Origin: Nitrosopolaris sp035691865 | GTDB taxonomy: Archaea > Thermoproteota > Nitrososphaeria > Nitrososphaerales > Nitrososphaeraceae | Length of the DNA: 64,000 bases | Reading direction: 5' to 3' | Assembly (NCBI GenBank): GCA_035691865.1 | Contig: DASSIM010000001.1 | Coordinates: 10,907-74,906 of the forward strand | In this document: positions 44,013-52,973 of the stretch, piece by piece | Layout of the letters: each line of letters opens with the position of its first letter | Numbering within the stretch: position 1 is the first letter of the stretch | Program-made: the position numbers and the translations under genes | The notes under the pieces: model-generated | What the model was told of the DNA's origin: nothing | The model's database searches: none | The model's input: only the letters and a program-made list of their open reading frames with translations

Positions 44013-46268
44013 CTGATTCTCAGCAGAAGAACCCTTTTTCTAGGACTATTTATAGCAATTATCGCATCAGATTCTGTCATTTTTTTCGCAGAAATAAGAA
44101 GTAAAGACTTCTATTCTAACTGGATTATAACTATTAACGCTTCAATCGCTGCTGGTCTAGCCATTTACTTAGTATATAAACAGAAATTTCATGGACTTCA
44201 TGGTAAAACACATGCAGCACTCGCTGCGGGGTTGGTGTTATGGCTTTCTGCCGACATTATTTGGGCAATCTATCAGCTTGTCCTAGATGTGGTACCACCA
44301 ATCCCATCTGCTGCTGACTATCTTTGGTTGGGTGCTTATGGATTTCTTGGGTACTATCTATTTATGACATATCTGGAATTCCACAAGAAATTCAATTTCG
44401 GCAAGAAAGCTCTCATTGCGAGTGTAATTGGCAATGCCATATTTCTTGGCTATATCATTGCTCTCACTGTAAATCTATCTGTACTGTCTTCTTCGAGAGG
44501 TATTGAAATGTTTGCAGTGATCGTTGCTTATCCTATCTTGGATGCAACTTTGATGATTCCTGCAATTGTAATTCTTGTAGAATTTCGAAAAGAACCCGTT
44601 TGGTTCATCCCTTGGGTATGCGAATCGTTAGGTATATTTTTAATCGCTATATCAGACAGTTGGTTTGCACTTATTGTTCTAACATCTTTGGTAGAGCAAT
44701 TATGGTTGTCGGCGTTGTTTTTTGCAGCACATTTCCTTGTCATGGCCGCAGGTTTGCTATGGTATATCAAGTTGCTAATGCCCTCAGCCACTACACGTGA
44801 GGTTCATCATCCAGAGGTACTGACCACGACAGTGCATAAGAATTTTACCGAAACGAGGGCTACTAAAAGAAGAGTTCCAATCACCGTGATTGCTGTTGCC
44901 GCATTGGCGTCTATAATACTAGGCATACTCGTCTATTTCTCCTCTCCATTAGCATTATTTGCAAACAAGAATTCTGAGGTAATAGTACCTGCCAACAGCA
45001 TCGGAAAACAAAGTATAACTTTAGGTGCTCTCCTTCCACTAAGCGGTGCATCATCGTCTCTGGGTGAATCTGAAGATGCGGCCATAAAGATTGCAATTAA
45101 AGATGTGAATGAATATTTTTCCAAAAGGAATTCAGATACTAGAGTTGGGCTCATAGTTGAGGATACGCAAACAAACCCGGCAATTAGCCTTGAAAAGCTT
45201 CAGGACTTGGCAGCAAAAGGTGTAAGAATAGTTATTGGCCCGGGAACCAGCGCAGAAATACAGCAGGTGAAAGATTATGCAGATAAAAACGGAATTTTGC
45301 TTGTTAGTCCTTCCAGCACTGCGCCATCTCTTGCTGTTCCAGGAGATAATATATTTCGATTTGTGCCAGATGATACCCATCAAGCTCAAGCCATATCTAA
45401 CAAGATGTGGAAAGATGGAGTACGAGTAGTTGTACCAATGTGGAGAACCGATGTGTATGGCAATGATCTCCTAAATGCCACGAAATACAACTTCCAGATG
45501 CTAGGAGGTAAAGTGGTCGATGGCGTTGGATATGTACCTCGTACAGGTGACTTCTCTGCAAGCCTTAACAGGATAAATTTTATGATTTGGGACCAAGATT
45601 TAAGAGCATTGAGCTTTAAGATTAGCCCGGCAATAGCTCAATATGGAGCAGATAAAGTAGGAATATATCTTGTATCTTTTGATGAAGTAGTACCTATTTT
45701 CATTGAAGCGCAAAACCAACCTTTGTTATCCATGGTAAAGTGGTATGGCAGCGACGGCTCTGCCCTGAACGATAAACTTGTAAGAAATATAGAAGCTGCT
45801 ATGTTCGCAGCAAAAACAGGCTTCGTCAATCCGATATATGGAGTAGATAATAATAACAGCTACAAGTTTAAACTCATAGACAATCAGATTCAAAAGATAA
45901 TAGGAAGGGTTCCAAGATCTTATGCAGAAGTCGCTTACGACTCGTTTTGGGTTGCGTCCCTAACAGAAAACTCTACTGGAGGGTCTAAAGACATCAATTT
46001 CTTAAAGAAATCGTTCTTGAAGATAGCTAACTCCTATCCAGGGATTACAGGTGATGCAAGCCTTAACGCCGCAGGGGATAGGGAACATGCAGACTATGAT
46101 TTCTGGGCAATAAAGGCTAACAATCGTACCGGCAATAGTGGTAATAGCAATGATCAGAACGTTTATGGGTGGGGGCAGATTGGTCGATTTCAGTCCAATT
46201 CAAATATCAGGGCTGATTCAACAAACCAAATTCATATAAGCAAAACTGCCATAGTTACACCCAGGTGA
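44013..46268 (+). CDS. Multi-TM protein fused to a LivJ-like type 1 periplasmic binding domain, probable CTG start
   Basis: About 751 residues from CTG 44013; the first common start (TTG 44232) would remove two membrane helices. The N-terminal part (about 1-240) has seven or eight TM segments, including HGKTHAALAAGLVLWLSAD and IPSAADYLWLGAYGFLGYY. After another TM and an Asn/Ser linker, the extracellular part (about 320-700) is a branched-chain amino-acid receptor fold: ITLGALLPLSGASSSLGES, VGLIVEDTQTNP, GPGTSAEIQQV, SPSSTAPSLAV and FRFVPDDTHQAQA. There is no transporter permease or ATPase nearby, so it may act as a membrane-tethered sensor. The ligand is unknown. Confidence 0.75.
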   Translation: MILSRRTLFLGLFIAIIASDSVIFFAEIRSKDFYSNWIITINASIAAGLAIYLVYKQKFHGLHGKTHAALAAGLVLWLSADIIWAIYQLVLDVVPPIPSAADYLWLGAYGFLGYYLFMTYLEFHKKFNFGKKALIASVIGNAIFLGYIIALTVNLSVLSSSRGIEMFAVIVAYPILDATLMIPAIVILVEFRKEPVWFIPWVCESLGIFLIAISDSWFALIVLTSLVEQLWLSALFFAAHFLVMAAGLLWYIKLLMPSATTREVHHPEVLTTTVHKNFTETRATKRRVPITVIAVAALASIILGILVYFSSPLALFANKNSEVIVPANSIGKQSITLGALLPLSGASSSLGESEDAAIKIAIKDVNEYFSKRNSDTRVGLIVEDTQTNPAISLEKLQDLAAKGVRIVIGPGTSAEIQQVKDYADKNGILLVSPSSTAPSLAVPGDNIFRFVPDDTHQAQAISNKMWKDGVRVVVPMWRTDVYGNDLLNATKYNFQMLGGKVVDGVGYVPRTGDFSASLNRINFMIWDQDLRALSFKISPAIAQYGADKVGIYLVSFDEVVPIFIEAQNQPLLSMVKWYGSDGSALNDKLVRNIEAAMFAAKTGFVNPIYGVDNNNSYKFKLIDNQIQKIIGRVPRSYAEVAYDSFWVASLTENSTGGSKDINFLKKSFLKIANSYPGITGDASLNAAGDREHADYDFWAIKANNRTGNSGNSNDQNVYGWGQIGRFQSNSNIRADSTNQIHISKTAIVTPR

Positions 46269-46516
46269 CGCATCCTTTTGGTATTGGACAAAATTTTGGG
46301 TTTTGGATCTTCTAAAATGAAGTTGAAAATCTTCATGACATGTTTTTTTCAGTTAGTCTAGTGACTAGACTAATTATGGACTTTTAGGGTACGAGTAGTC
46401 TCGAGCCTAGATTTTGAAAACTAGCACAATATGCCTAACGATCTCCTAGAACAAGCATTAAAGTCACCAAAATGACAGGCAATTTTATTAGACTCTGGCT
46501 GTCTATAGCATGTAAG

Positions 46517-46894
46517 ATGGACTATAGAAAACTGTATCAAGACATTATGAATCTTGATCCAAAGATCAGATTAGTAACCATCTGCGATATAGCTGGGAGG
46601 GTGATGTACTCTGAACATCGTGAAGGAGTGCGGAATTTGCTAACACCAGAAGAGAGTAAAAAATCACTCGAATTAGCAGTGAACGCATGGAAAATACGTA
46701 GCGAACTAGTAACCAAAATTGGAAAGGGAAAGTATGTGTTGGCAGAATACGAAAAAATTAAGCGCATCACGATGCCGTTAGGCCACGATATTGATGATCA
46801 TCTTGTTTACGTAACGACCGAGCCGGAGGCTGATCATTCGAGAATAATACGTGGTATTGGAGAGCTGGTCATACGAAAGACTCTCAAATTCTAG
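46517..46894 (+). CDS. DUF6659-like protein
   Basis: 125 residues from ATG 46517 (an earlier ATG at 46472 adds 15 weak residues). DYRKLYQDIMNLDPKIRLVT, CDIAGRVMYSEHREGVRNLL, TPEESKKSLELAVNAW, GKGKYVLAEYEKIKRI and HLVYVTTEPEADHSRII correspond to a family found repeatedly in this archaeal class, a roadblock/PAS-like alpha-beta fold. It may be a cytosolic regulatory domain; no enzymatic role is known to me. Confidence 0.75.
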   Translation: MDYRKLYQDIMNLDPKIRLVTICDIAGRVMYSEHREGVRNLLTPEESKKSLELAVNAWKIRSELVTKIGKGKYVLAEYEKIKRITMPLGHDIDDHLVYVTTEPEADHSRIIRGIGELVIRKTLKF

Positions 46895-47280
46895 TCAATC
46901 GAAGCCTTGGGTCTTTAGTTAAGGTACGCAGATTAGAACCCTGAGTGGCGATTTTCAAGTTTCTGCCAGGAAGATAAGTAGGCTTATGGAATTGACAATG
47001 AACTAAGAGTATAACTCAATTCGCTCTGGCGGTTAAATTGCCACATCTAGCCATGTTAGTGCCTGTGTTACTTTTTGAGCTAGTGAGGTTGATCGGAATT
47101 GGAATTTCAAGTATTTTTATATCATTTCTTAACCAAATACGGGAATTTTGATGTTGATTTGTCTTCCAGAGAGACATATTATAGAACAAGTACTGCTAAT
47201 TATACTATAGAAGATATACTGCTAATTTTACTGATTGATATTTAAATAGCTGTTCTCATGTAGATAAGATACGACCTAAT
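46895..47280. other. Intergenic region upstream of the Gly-rich locus
   Basis: 385 nt, AT-rich. A short direct repeat (ACTGCTAATT, twice near 47191 and 47219) precedes TGATATTTAAATAG at about 47236-47249, a candidate TATA box for the following gene. Confidence 0.4.
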
Positions 47281-48708
47281 TTGAATACGAAAACAACAAT
47301 GATTATTGCCTCAATAGCTGTAGCTACGATACTCGTAGCAGGAGCGCTCGTGCTTCCATACAACTATGCGATGGCAGGCGGATATAAAATGCCAAAAATA
47401 CAGAAAATACACATAGACATTACGAAGATTACGAAGCAAAGCAATAGTATTAAACAGAGGGTAAGCTCCCATGCGACAGGCGGAGCTGGCACAGGCGGAG
47501 CCGGTGGCGACTCTTCAGGAGGAGCTGGCGGTGATTCCCATGGTGGCAGCAGTGGCGCTTCTACGGGCGGTAATGGCGGCATTACTGGCGGAAATACCGC
47601 TACGACCGGCAACGGCGGAAGTGGCGGCAGTGCAAGCGCTAACGGCGGAACAAGCGGCAACGTAGGCGACACCAATGCTAATGGCGGAACGGGTGGAAGC
47701 ACCGGTGACGCTAACGGTGGTTCTGGTGGTCCTATAGTTGGCGGTGTTGCAGGAGCTGGCGGCAGCGGCGGCAATGGCGGAACGAATGCCAACGTCGGCG
47801 GTGTTGGTGGCAATGGCGGTAACGTCGGCAACACTAGCTCAGGTGCAGGCGGTGCTGGCGGCAACGTAGGAGATACGAACGCTGTTGGCGGACTTGGCGG
47901 CGCGGGTACTGGCGGTGCAGGCGGTGCTGGCGGCAACGGTGCAGCAGCGGCTGCTGGTAGTACCAACTCACAAAATATTAGCGGCTCAGGCGGAAGCTCA
48001 TCTAATGGAGACCCATCATCTGGCAGTGGCAACAGTTCATGTACTGCAATTGCTTCTTGTGTAGCAACCAACGTTGCAACTGGTGGTGCAGGTCCTGCTG
48101 GTAGCAACAATGGCGCAGCAGCAGCCGCGGGAGCAGCAGCACCAGGCGGCAATGGTGCAGTAGGCGGTAATGGAACCGGTGGCGATGCTGGCGCGGTGAC
48201 TGCAGTAGGCGGTGTTGGCGGAAGCGGCGCTCCTAGCGGAGCCGCAGTAGGCGGTGTTGGCGGAAGCGGCGGTTCAGTGAACAATCCACAGAATGCCACA
48301 GGTGCTAACGGTGGCGCAGGTGGAAACGGTGGTTCAGCAGACACTTGTTCCAATATACAACCTCTGGTCCCAGGCTTATCATCTCCAAACTCATGTGATA
48401 CACATGGCGGTGCTGGCGGTACCAATACAGGTGGATCAGCCAACGGTGGCACAGCTGTAGGTGGTGTTAGCGGTTCAGCTGATGGCGGCTTAGCGACAGG
48501 CGGCAACGGCGCACCAAGCGGCAATGCTTCTGTGGTAAGTGGTCCAGCTAATGGCGGTGCTGGCGGTCCAACAGGCGCAGGTGGCGCAGGCGGCGACTCA
48601 TCCGGTGGCCCTGGCGGCAACTCTAGCGGAGGATCAGGAACTGGCGGTGCAGCGAACAGCAATGCTACAGGTACTATAACCAATCCAACACAAACAAACA
48701 GCCACTAA
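47281..48708 (+). CDS. Secreted glycine-rich low-complexity protein
   Basis: 475 residues, TTG start (an ATG 6 codons later is an alternative). Residues 1-32 form a signal peptide ending near NYAMAGG; 33-65 are basic. From about 66 to the end the protein is a near-continuous series of GGAGG, GGNGG, NGGTGG and GGVGG units with Ser, Asn, Ala and Thr, interrupted by two Cys-bearing segments (SSCTAIASC about 257 and DTCSNIQPL about 357). The DNA is locally G+C-rich and the opposite strand is open as a consequence. It resembles PGRS-type or glycine-loop surface proteins; a structural cell-surface role is inferred. Confidence 0.75.
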   Translation: MNTKTTMIIASIAVATILVAGALVLPYNYAMAGGYKMPKIQKIHIDITKITKQSNSIKQRVSSHATGGAGTGGAGGDSSGGAGGDSHGGSSGASTGGNGGITGGNTATTGNGGSGGSASANGGTSGNVGDTNANGGTGGSTGDANGGSGGPIVGGVAGAGGSGGNGGTNANVGGVGGNGGNVGNTSSGAGGAGGNVGDTNAVGGLGGAGTGGAGGAGGNGAAAAAGSTNSQNISGSGGSSSNGDPSSGSGNSSCTAIASCVATNVATGGAGPAGSNNGAAAAAGAAAPGGNGAVGGNGTGGDAGAVTAVGGVGGSGAPSGAAVGGVGGSGGSVNNPQNATGANGGAGGNGGSADTCSNIQPLVPGLSSPNSCDTHGGAGGTNTGGSANGGTAVGGVSGSADGGLATGGNGAPSGNASVVSGPANGGAGGPTGAGGAGGDSSGGPGGNSSGGSGTGGAANSNATGTITNPTQTNSH

Positions 48709-49354
48709 GTAGATTCGACAGAAACGAGTAGAAACGAAAAAGCTCCCTTTTCTTTTTTTTGCTTTTATTCTAGTGAGTTCAAGCTCGTCCAAAAAGCGCA
48801 AGAATACACAAGTAAATCTAACAGAGATTGTGTAGAATAACGCTTGTGTTTAACTTGCGAAAGCTGTCAGAAAATTTTTCATTCTCTTTATGCTAAGAGC
48901 AGGCATTCGCGAAGCACGAAACTTGTGTCCTTACGTTGAATCATTTGATATATAGGGATTAGTTGTTATCTCCTTCTTGATCTTATCCCTCCATTCCAGG
49001 CTGCCGATAACATTAGAATAACTGATTGTCTTATTTTGCCAATATGGGCTTTAAGGCTTTCAGAGTGTGGTATGTGAAAAGAATATTGTCTCAAGTCCTT
49101 AGACACAAGCATTCACAAATATTATTGAAACCTCTTACATTACATTATCTAGTATTAGATTAGCTGCATAATCATTCACGCAATTTATTTTGTACAATTT
49201 ATCGACGCAAAAATGTGATCGTATTTTAGCGTCGAATTCTTTGTACGGTTTCAAGTAAATTAGATTTAATTAATTCCTAGTAAATAAATCCATTTCAAAA
49301 CTAGACTATAATAGTAATTAAAGTAAATATAAATCGATTGTATTGTTACTTGAT
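48709..49354. other. Intergenic region between two Gly-rich genes
   Basis: 646 nt, AT-rich, no gene. A CCCTTTTCTTTTTTTT tract at about 48746-48762, soon after the stop codon, is a likely T-tract terminator. AAATATAAAT at about 49324-49333 is the TATA box of the next gene. Confidence 0.5.
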
Positions 49355-50110
49355 ATGGTAACAGATACACAACTGAGTAAAATAACGAGAATTAGTATAC
49401 TGGCAGCGGTATTACTTGTCATGCTGCTCCCACTTGGGCATGTGATACCTACAGCATCTGCATATACTCTGCCAGTACATCGACAGCTATTCGGCGGCTT
49501 TAGCCGTGCAATAGCCTCTACGTCATTCGACTCAGGTTCCAACGGGCAAGGATCTTTAATGGGTTCCAGCCCTTCAGCGCTGGCATTTTCTGCTGTTGGG
49601 ACACATGGTACGAACGACGGAGGAAGCTGGTACAAGCACGATCACAGCTACAAATACAATAATTACAGAGGCGATAGCGGCAATAGCAACTACAACAACG
49701 AACCACACAAAAAATGGCATCATCATGGAAGTAGCTCATCAGGGGATTTGGTAGTAAACAACCAAAATGCTGACTGTAACACTATCTCTAATGCTAATGG
49801 TGGTGCTGGAAACGGCGGCAGCGGGGGCAATGCCGGCGGTGGTAGTGGAGGAAGCAGTAACGGTGGCAACAGCGGAAATAGCCCTGGAGGTAGTGGAGGA
49901 AGCAGCAATGGTGGCAGTGGTAGCGGGGCATCTGGAGGAACTAGTAACGGCGGAAATGGCAGTACTACAGGTAGTGGCGGTCCGGGAGGAGCCAGTAACG
50001 GTGGGAATGGTGGTAGCAGTCCCGGCGCCCCTGGTGTTGGGGGATCCAGTGAAGCAGCAGGTCAAACTACGTGCTCAAATACGAGCACATTCAATCTCTC
50101 GAGAGCATAG
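49355..50110 (+). CDS. Secreted Gly/Ser/Asn/His-rich protein
   Basis: 251 residues from ATG 49355, supported by a TATA box about 26 nt upstream (a TTG 12 nt earlier is less likely). It has a signal peptide (about 1-38), a middle part rich in His, Tyr, Asn and Lys (WYKHDHSYKYNNYRGDSG, KKWHHHGSSSS), and a C-terminal run of GGSGGSSNGG repeats with a short Cys-containing end. The His/Lys patch could bind metal or polysaccharide. It is unrelated at the start to the 47.3-kb protein but shares the repeat style. Confidence 0.72.
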   Translation: MVTDTQLSKITRISILAAVLLVMLLPLGHVIPTASAYTLPVHRQLFGGFSRAIASTSFDSGSNGQGSLMGSSPSALAFSAVGTHGTNDGGSWYKHDHSYKYNNYRGDSGNSNYNNEPHKKWHHHGSSSSGDLVVNNQNADCNTISNANGGAGNGGSGGNAGGGSGGSSNGGNSGNSPGGSGGSSNGGSGSGASGGTSNGGNGSTTGSGGPGGASNGGNGGSSPGAPGVGGSSEAAGQTTCSNTSTFNLSRA

Positions 50111-50124
50111 AGAAGGCTGTTGGC

Positions 50125-50165
50125 GTCCCAATCCGCTCCTTACCAAGGAGTAAGAGGCGTGGGAC
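50125..50165 (+). terminator. Two-part hairpin after the 49.4-kb gene
   Basis: GTCCCA (50125-50130) pairs with TGGGAC (50160-50165), enclosing CTCCTT (50136-50141) paired with AAGGAG (50145-50150). A T-rich run (TATTTTTTC) follows at about 50176-50184. The position 15 nt after the stop suggests transcription termination or RNA 3' protection. Confidence 0.5.
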
Positions 50166-50268
50166 CAATCCACTCTATTTTTTCAATCAAGAACTCAGTA
50201 TTATGGTCTAGTAGTATAGAAATAGAAATGCAATGATAGCGCGGTAGATTCTCTAGTTATCTCGCAGT

Positions 50269-50288
50269 CGAAGGCGAAGTTGCCTTCG
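50269..50288 (-). terminator. Hairpin after the 50.3-kb minus-strand gene
   Basis: CGAAGGC (50269-50275) pairs with GCCTTCG (50282-50288), directly beyond the stop of the minus-strand gene, in the short space between two converging genes. Confidence 0.45.
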
Positions 50289-50292
50289 CGGG

Positions 50293-50604
50293 TTAGTTAG
50301 GTAGTACTTGTATACTAGTGGTGTTAGTTCCGTTAACATTTGGGGGGTGGGCAACTCCTGCACCATTAGCATTGCCACCATTAGCACCAGCCCCATTACT
50401 ACTATTAACACCATTAGCATTGCCACCATTTGCACCAGCCGCATTACCACCATTAGCACCCTGAACATTAATACCGTTAACAACATGCAGACCACTGATC
50501 TCAGTACCATAGGTAAATGCTTGGTGCACCTGACCTGACATTAACGCTATTCCGATCGCTAGCACTATTACGGAAGCAATAGTGATGCTTATTAAATTCT
50601 CCAT
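50293..50604 (-). CDS. Small secreted Asn/Gly-repeat protein
   Basis: 103 residues from ATG 50604, chosen because a TATA box (CTTTATATA, about 50638-50646 on the minus strand) lies about 35 nt upstream. A signal or anchor segment (ISITIASVIVLAIGIALM) is followed by repeated GGNANGAN-type units and a Val/Leu-Pro-Asn end. It is the only minus-strand member of the Gly-rich cluster. Confidence 0.6.
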   Translation of the reverse strand: MENLISITIASVIVLAIGIALMSGQVHQAFTYGTEISGLHVVNGINVQGANGGNAAGANGGNANGVNSSNGAGANGGNANGAGVAHPPNVNGTNTTSIQVLPN

Positions 50605-50736
50605 TTTTGCCAGATCACCAGCTTTCCAACACATCAATATATAAAGAACAGTGTGAATTTTTTGATAAAAAGGGACGTATTGCTCACTGTGCGTTTGATT
50701 AGGATCATTTATAGGTAATGACGTGCAACTTTGGGA

Positions 50737-51489
50737 ATGGAAAAATACTCAAGTATGACTAATCTTCATCGCACGTTACCAGTACGAGTACTAGTCATAT
50801 TTGGAATGATAACTGCACTAATCTTTGGCTCATGTTGTGTTGTTGGCTCTCACCCTACATTTGCTGCGTTATCATCGCCAGTACCATCAGCAAACCTGCC
50901 GTCTGTAAAAATTACCTCTCCTCATAAAGGTCAACAAGTTCCAGTTGGTAGCAATGTCGTCGTATCAGGGATATCTTCACCACCTCCTGCAGACAAGAAG
51001 CGTACTGATTGTACAGTTTCGGTTTTATTAAATGCCGCAAAACCGTATCAGAACGCGGTAGCGACGGGGCATAGCGGAACAACTGATTATTCTACGTGGA
51101 GATACATTATTAGTCCCAACCATTCTGTCATCAAGCAAGGACAAAATAAAATAACTGCTAGAATATCTTGTCCAGCAAATCCTACTAATCTAACGAAATT
51201 TAACAGTCTGAATGTGACAGGGATAGGCGCACCTAATAGCGTGAATGGTCAGAACGGAAAAAATGGAACGAACGGCGCCAACGGAATATCAGCTGGTGGA
51301 AATGGAGGCTCATCCAACGGAGGAAATGGAGGCTCATCCAACGGAGGAAATGGAGGCACAGCTCGTGGTGGTAACGGAGGAAATGGTGGTAACGGAGGAA
51401 ATGGAGGCTCAGCATTAGCTGGAAAAGGGGGTAGTGCTATTGGTGGGGCTGGTGGAAATGGAGGAAACGGCGGGAATGCTAATGGTTGA
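50737..51489 (+). CDS. Secreted Ig-like protein with Gly-rich tail
   Basis: 250 residues from ATG 50737 (TATA-like TTTATAGG about 28 nt upstream; a TTG 6 nt earlier is possible). After a signal peptide ending near PTFAALSS, one Ig-like domain (about 52-165) has KITSPHKGQQVPVG, DCTVSVLLNAAKPYQ, TGHSGTTDYSTW and KQGQNKITAR, matching the protein at 17695-18342. It then runs into NGGNGGSSNGG repeats absent from its paralog. The fusion of the domain with the repeat type of its neighbours supports a joint surface function. Confidence 0.75.
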   Translation: MEKYSSMTNLHRTLPVRVLVIFGMITALIFGSCCVVGSHPTFAALSSPVPSANLPSVKITSPHKGQQVPVGSNVVVSGISSPPPADKKRTDCTVSVLLNAAKPYQNAVATGHSGTTDYSTWRYIISPNHSVIKQGQNKITARISCPANPTNLTKFNSLNVTGIGAPNSVNGQNGKNGTNGANGISAGGNGGSSNGGNGGSSNGGNGGTARGGNGGNGGNGGNGGSALAGKGGSAIGGAGGNGGNGGNANG

Positions 51490-51504
51490 GGTTTTCATCC
51501 TCAA
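51486..51504 (+). terminator. Hairpin at the end of the 50.7-kb gene
   Basis: TTGAGG (51486-51491) pairs with CCTCAA (51499-51504) over a TTTTCAT loop, straddling the stop codon. The role is inferred from position. Confidence 0.35.
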
Positions 51505-52008
51505 TGGGTGAAGAGAAGGAATAACAATTATTGCTAAGAAGAGTAAAAGCAGTACAATAGCCTTTAAAGTATTTTTCTATTCTCGGAATTTAGGTCATTC
51601 TGCAGAGATGTAGGAGAACATTAATGAAACAAACAACTTCTCAGTTAATTCATAACTGGTTTTACTTCCGCAGTATCAACGATTCATCTACATTGGATTT
51701 CGAATGATATATTTTTCACCAGTGTCAGCTAACACCTTTACCAAAAAGCTTCATGATTGAAATAAGTTTAATGATTGCGGGTGAATGCGCTGGTTAAGCG
51801 ATATATACGGTGTGGGGGTTGCCGGTATCTTTTCTTCTGTTTTGTATAGTTGTTTCGAGACTTGGCTTCTTGCTGGTGATGTAGCCTAGTAAAAAACTCT
51901 TCCTCAAGACTTTTGTTCCTTTGATACTCATTGTGTCTATTTCAGGGCGAGTTTTCAATCATTGCGATACAAAGTCACCATCATCGCCATGGGAAATGTA
52001 ACATTGTG
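51490..52008. other. Intergenic region
   Basis: 519 nt with no recognised gene or RNA. Confidence 0.35.
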
Positions 52009-52314
52009 TTAATGTTGCAAAGTCTTTTTAATATTTTCCCATGCGCAGTCTTGATTTTGGACCTCTTGCAAAAATGCGACCTCCGTATCCATGTTTTGTT
52101 CACGGATCATGTCGCTTGCATGGGTAAATGGGAAAGGAAGATCCGATACATAGTATATTTCGGCATTTTGTTTTGATCCCATTGGTGGGTTTACAGTTAT
52201 ATTAACAACATGAAATCCTGCAAATTCCATATGTTGACGGATCTTCTCTTGATCGAGCGTCTTTTCTGTATGGTGATAAATTATCAACATTCTATACTGT
52301 TTAGTCACGGCCAC
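52009..52314 (-). CDS. Hypothetical cytosolic protein (101 aa)
   Basis: 101 residues with alternating strands and helices (YRMLIIYHHTEKTLDQEKI, FAGFHVVNITVNPP) and no signal peptide. It follows the zinc-ribbon gene by 10 nt on the same strand, suggesting one transcript. No family recognised. Confidence 0.5.
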   Translation of the reverse strand: MAVTKQYRMLIIYHHTEKTLDQEKIRQHMEFAGFHVVNITVNPPMGSKQNAEIYYVSDLPFPFTHASDMIREQNMDTEVAFLQEVQNQDCAWENIKKTLQH

Positions 52315-52323
52315 TCGTTTCCT

Positions 52324-52536
52324 TCAATTCAAGTAAAGCAGGAAATCGCATTCTTCACAAAGATAACAAATTGTGTCAAAATCGGAGTATAATGTCATTA
52401 TGTCATGGCAGCGAGGACATTCAATATCTTGGTCGACTTTTAGATTATTACTCTCTTGTTTGCTTTCTACACTCTGTTGGGCAGGATTTTCTTTCACCTC
52501 TATCAGCAATCTACTCTTACATCTGATTTTGGACAT
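52324..52536 (-). CDS. Small zinc-ribbon protein (70 aa)
   Basis: 70 residues from ATG 52536; the TATA-like TATATTAAAAG read on the minus strand (about 52556-52566) is 26-30 nt upstream, which decides against the earlier ATG at 52614. A basic N-terminus and a Gln/Ser/Asn-rich linker lead to IECPRCHDIMTLYSDFDTIC, then CEECDFLL; the CxxC pairs should hold one zinc. It may act in nucleic-acid binding or as a regulator. Confidence 0.6.
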   Translation of the reverse strand: MSKIRCKSRLLIEVKENPAQQSVESKQESNNLKVDQDIECPRCHDIMTLYSDFDTICYLCEECDFLLYLN

Positions 52537-52970
52537 GATTGCGTGTGATTCATAGCTTTTAATATAGAATGAAACACTAAGGGGACAGGGAGGGACCACT
52601 GACGTATATTTCAATAAAAGCTCAAATCGCTAATGTTAAATATTCCTTAAATATTCCTCGATTTCTTCTCTCCGACTAACTATGAGTGTGCAACTTAGTC
52701 AAACACGCGAGACGCTCTAAACGACATTTATTAAGAAATCCTGGTCAATTTAGTGGCCTTTGACTTCAGCGCCAATCCTATTGGGAATATATGGTGCCCA
52801 AATTGTATTTAGAAGGGTGCTCTCTTTCATGATTCGACTAAGGCAGCCTCTTATACCGTTATGAATCTGGAGTTTGGATGAGCCTTAACTAACATGAACT
52901 TATTATATCCGTCTAGGAAAGAAGTGCTACCGAGTTATTTAGTCTCGATGTCTTTGCGCAAGATTAATAG
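52537..52970. other. Divergent intergenic region
   Basis: 434 nt between the zinc-ribbon gene and the kinase. GAGTTATTTAGTC at about 52931-52943 may serve as TATA element for the kinase. Nothing else recognised. Confidence 0.35.
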
Positions 52971-52973
52971 TGT

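Noticed and set aside
47364..48683. Long (439-codon) open frame opposite the Gly-rich gene
   Set aside because: It is the shadow of GGN-rich codons on the other strand, giving Pro/Ala repeats; it lacks a promoter and the plus-strand signal peptide is convincing.
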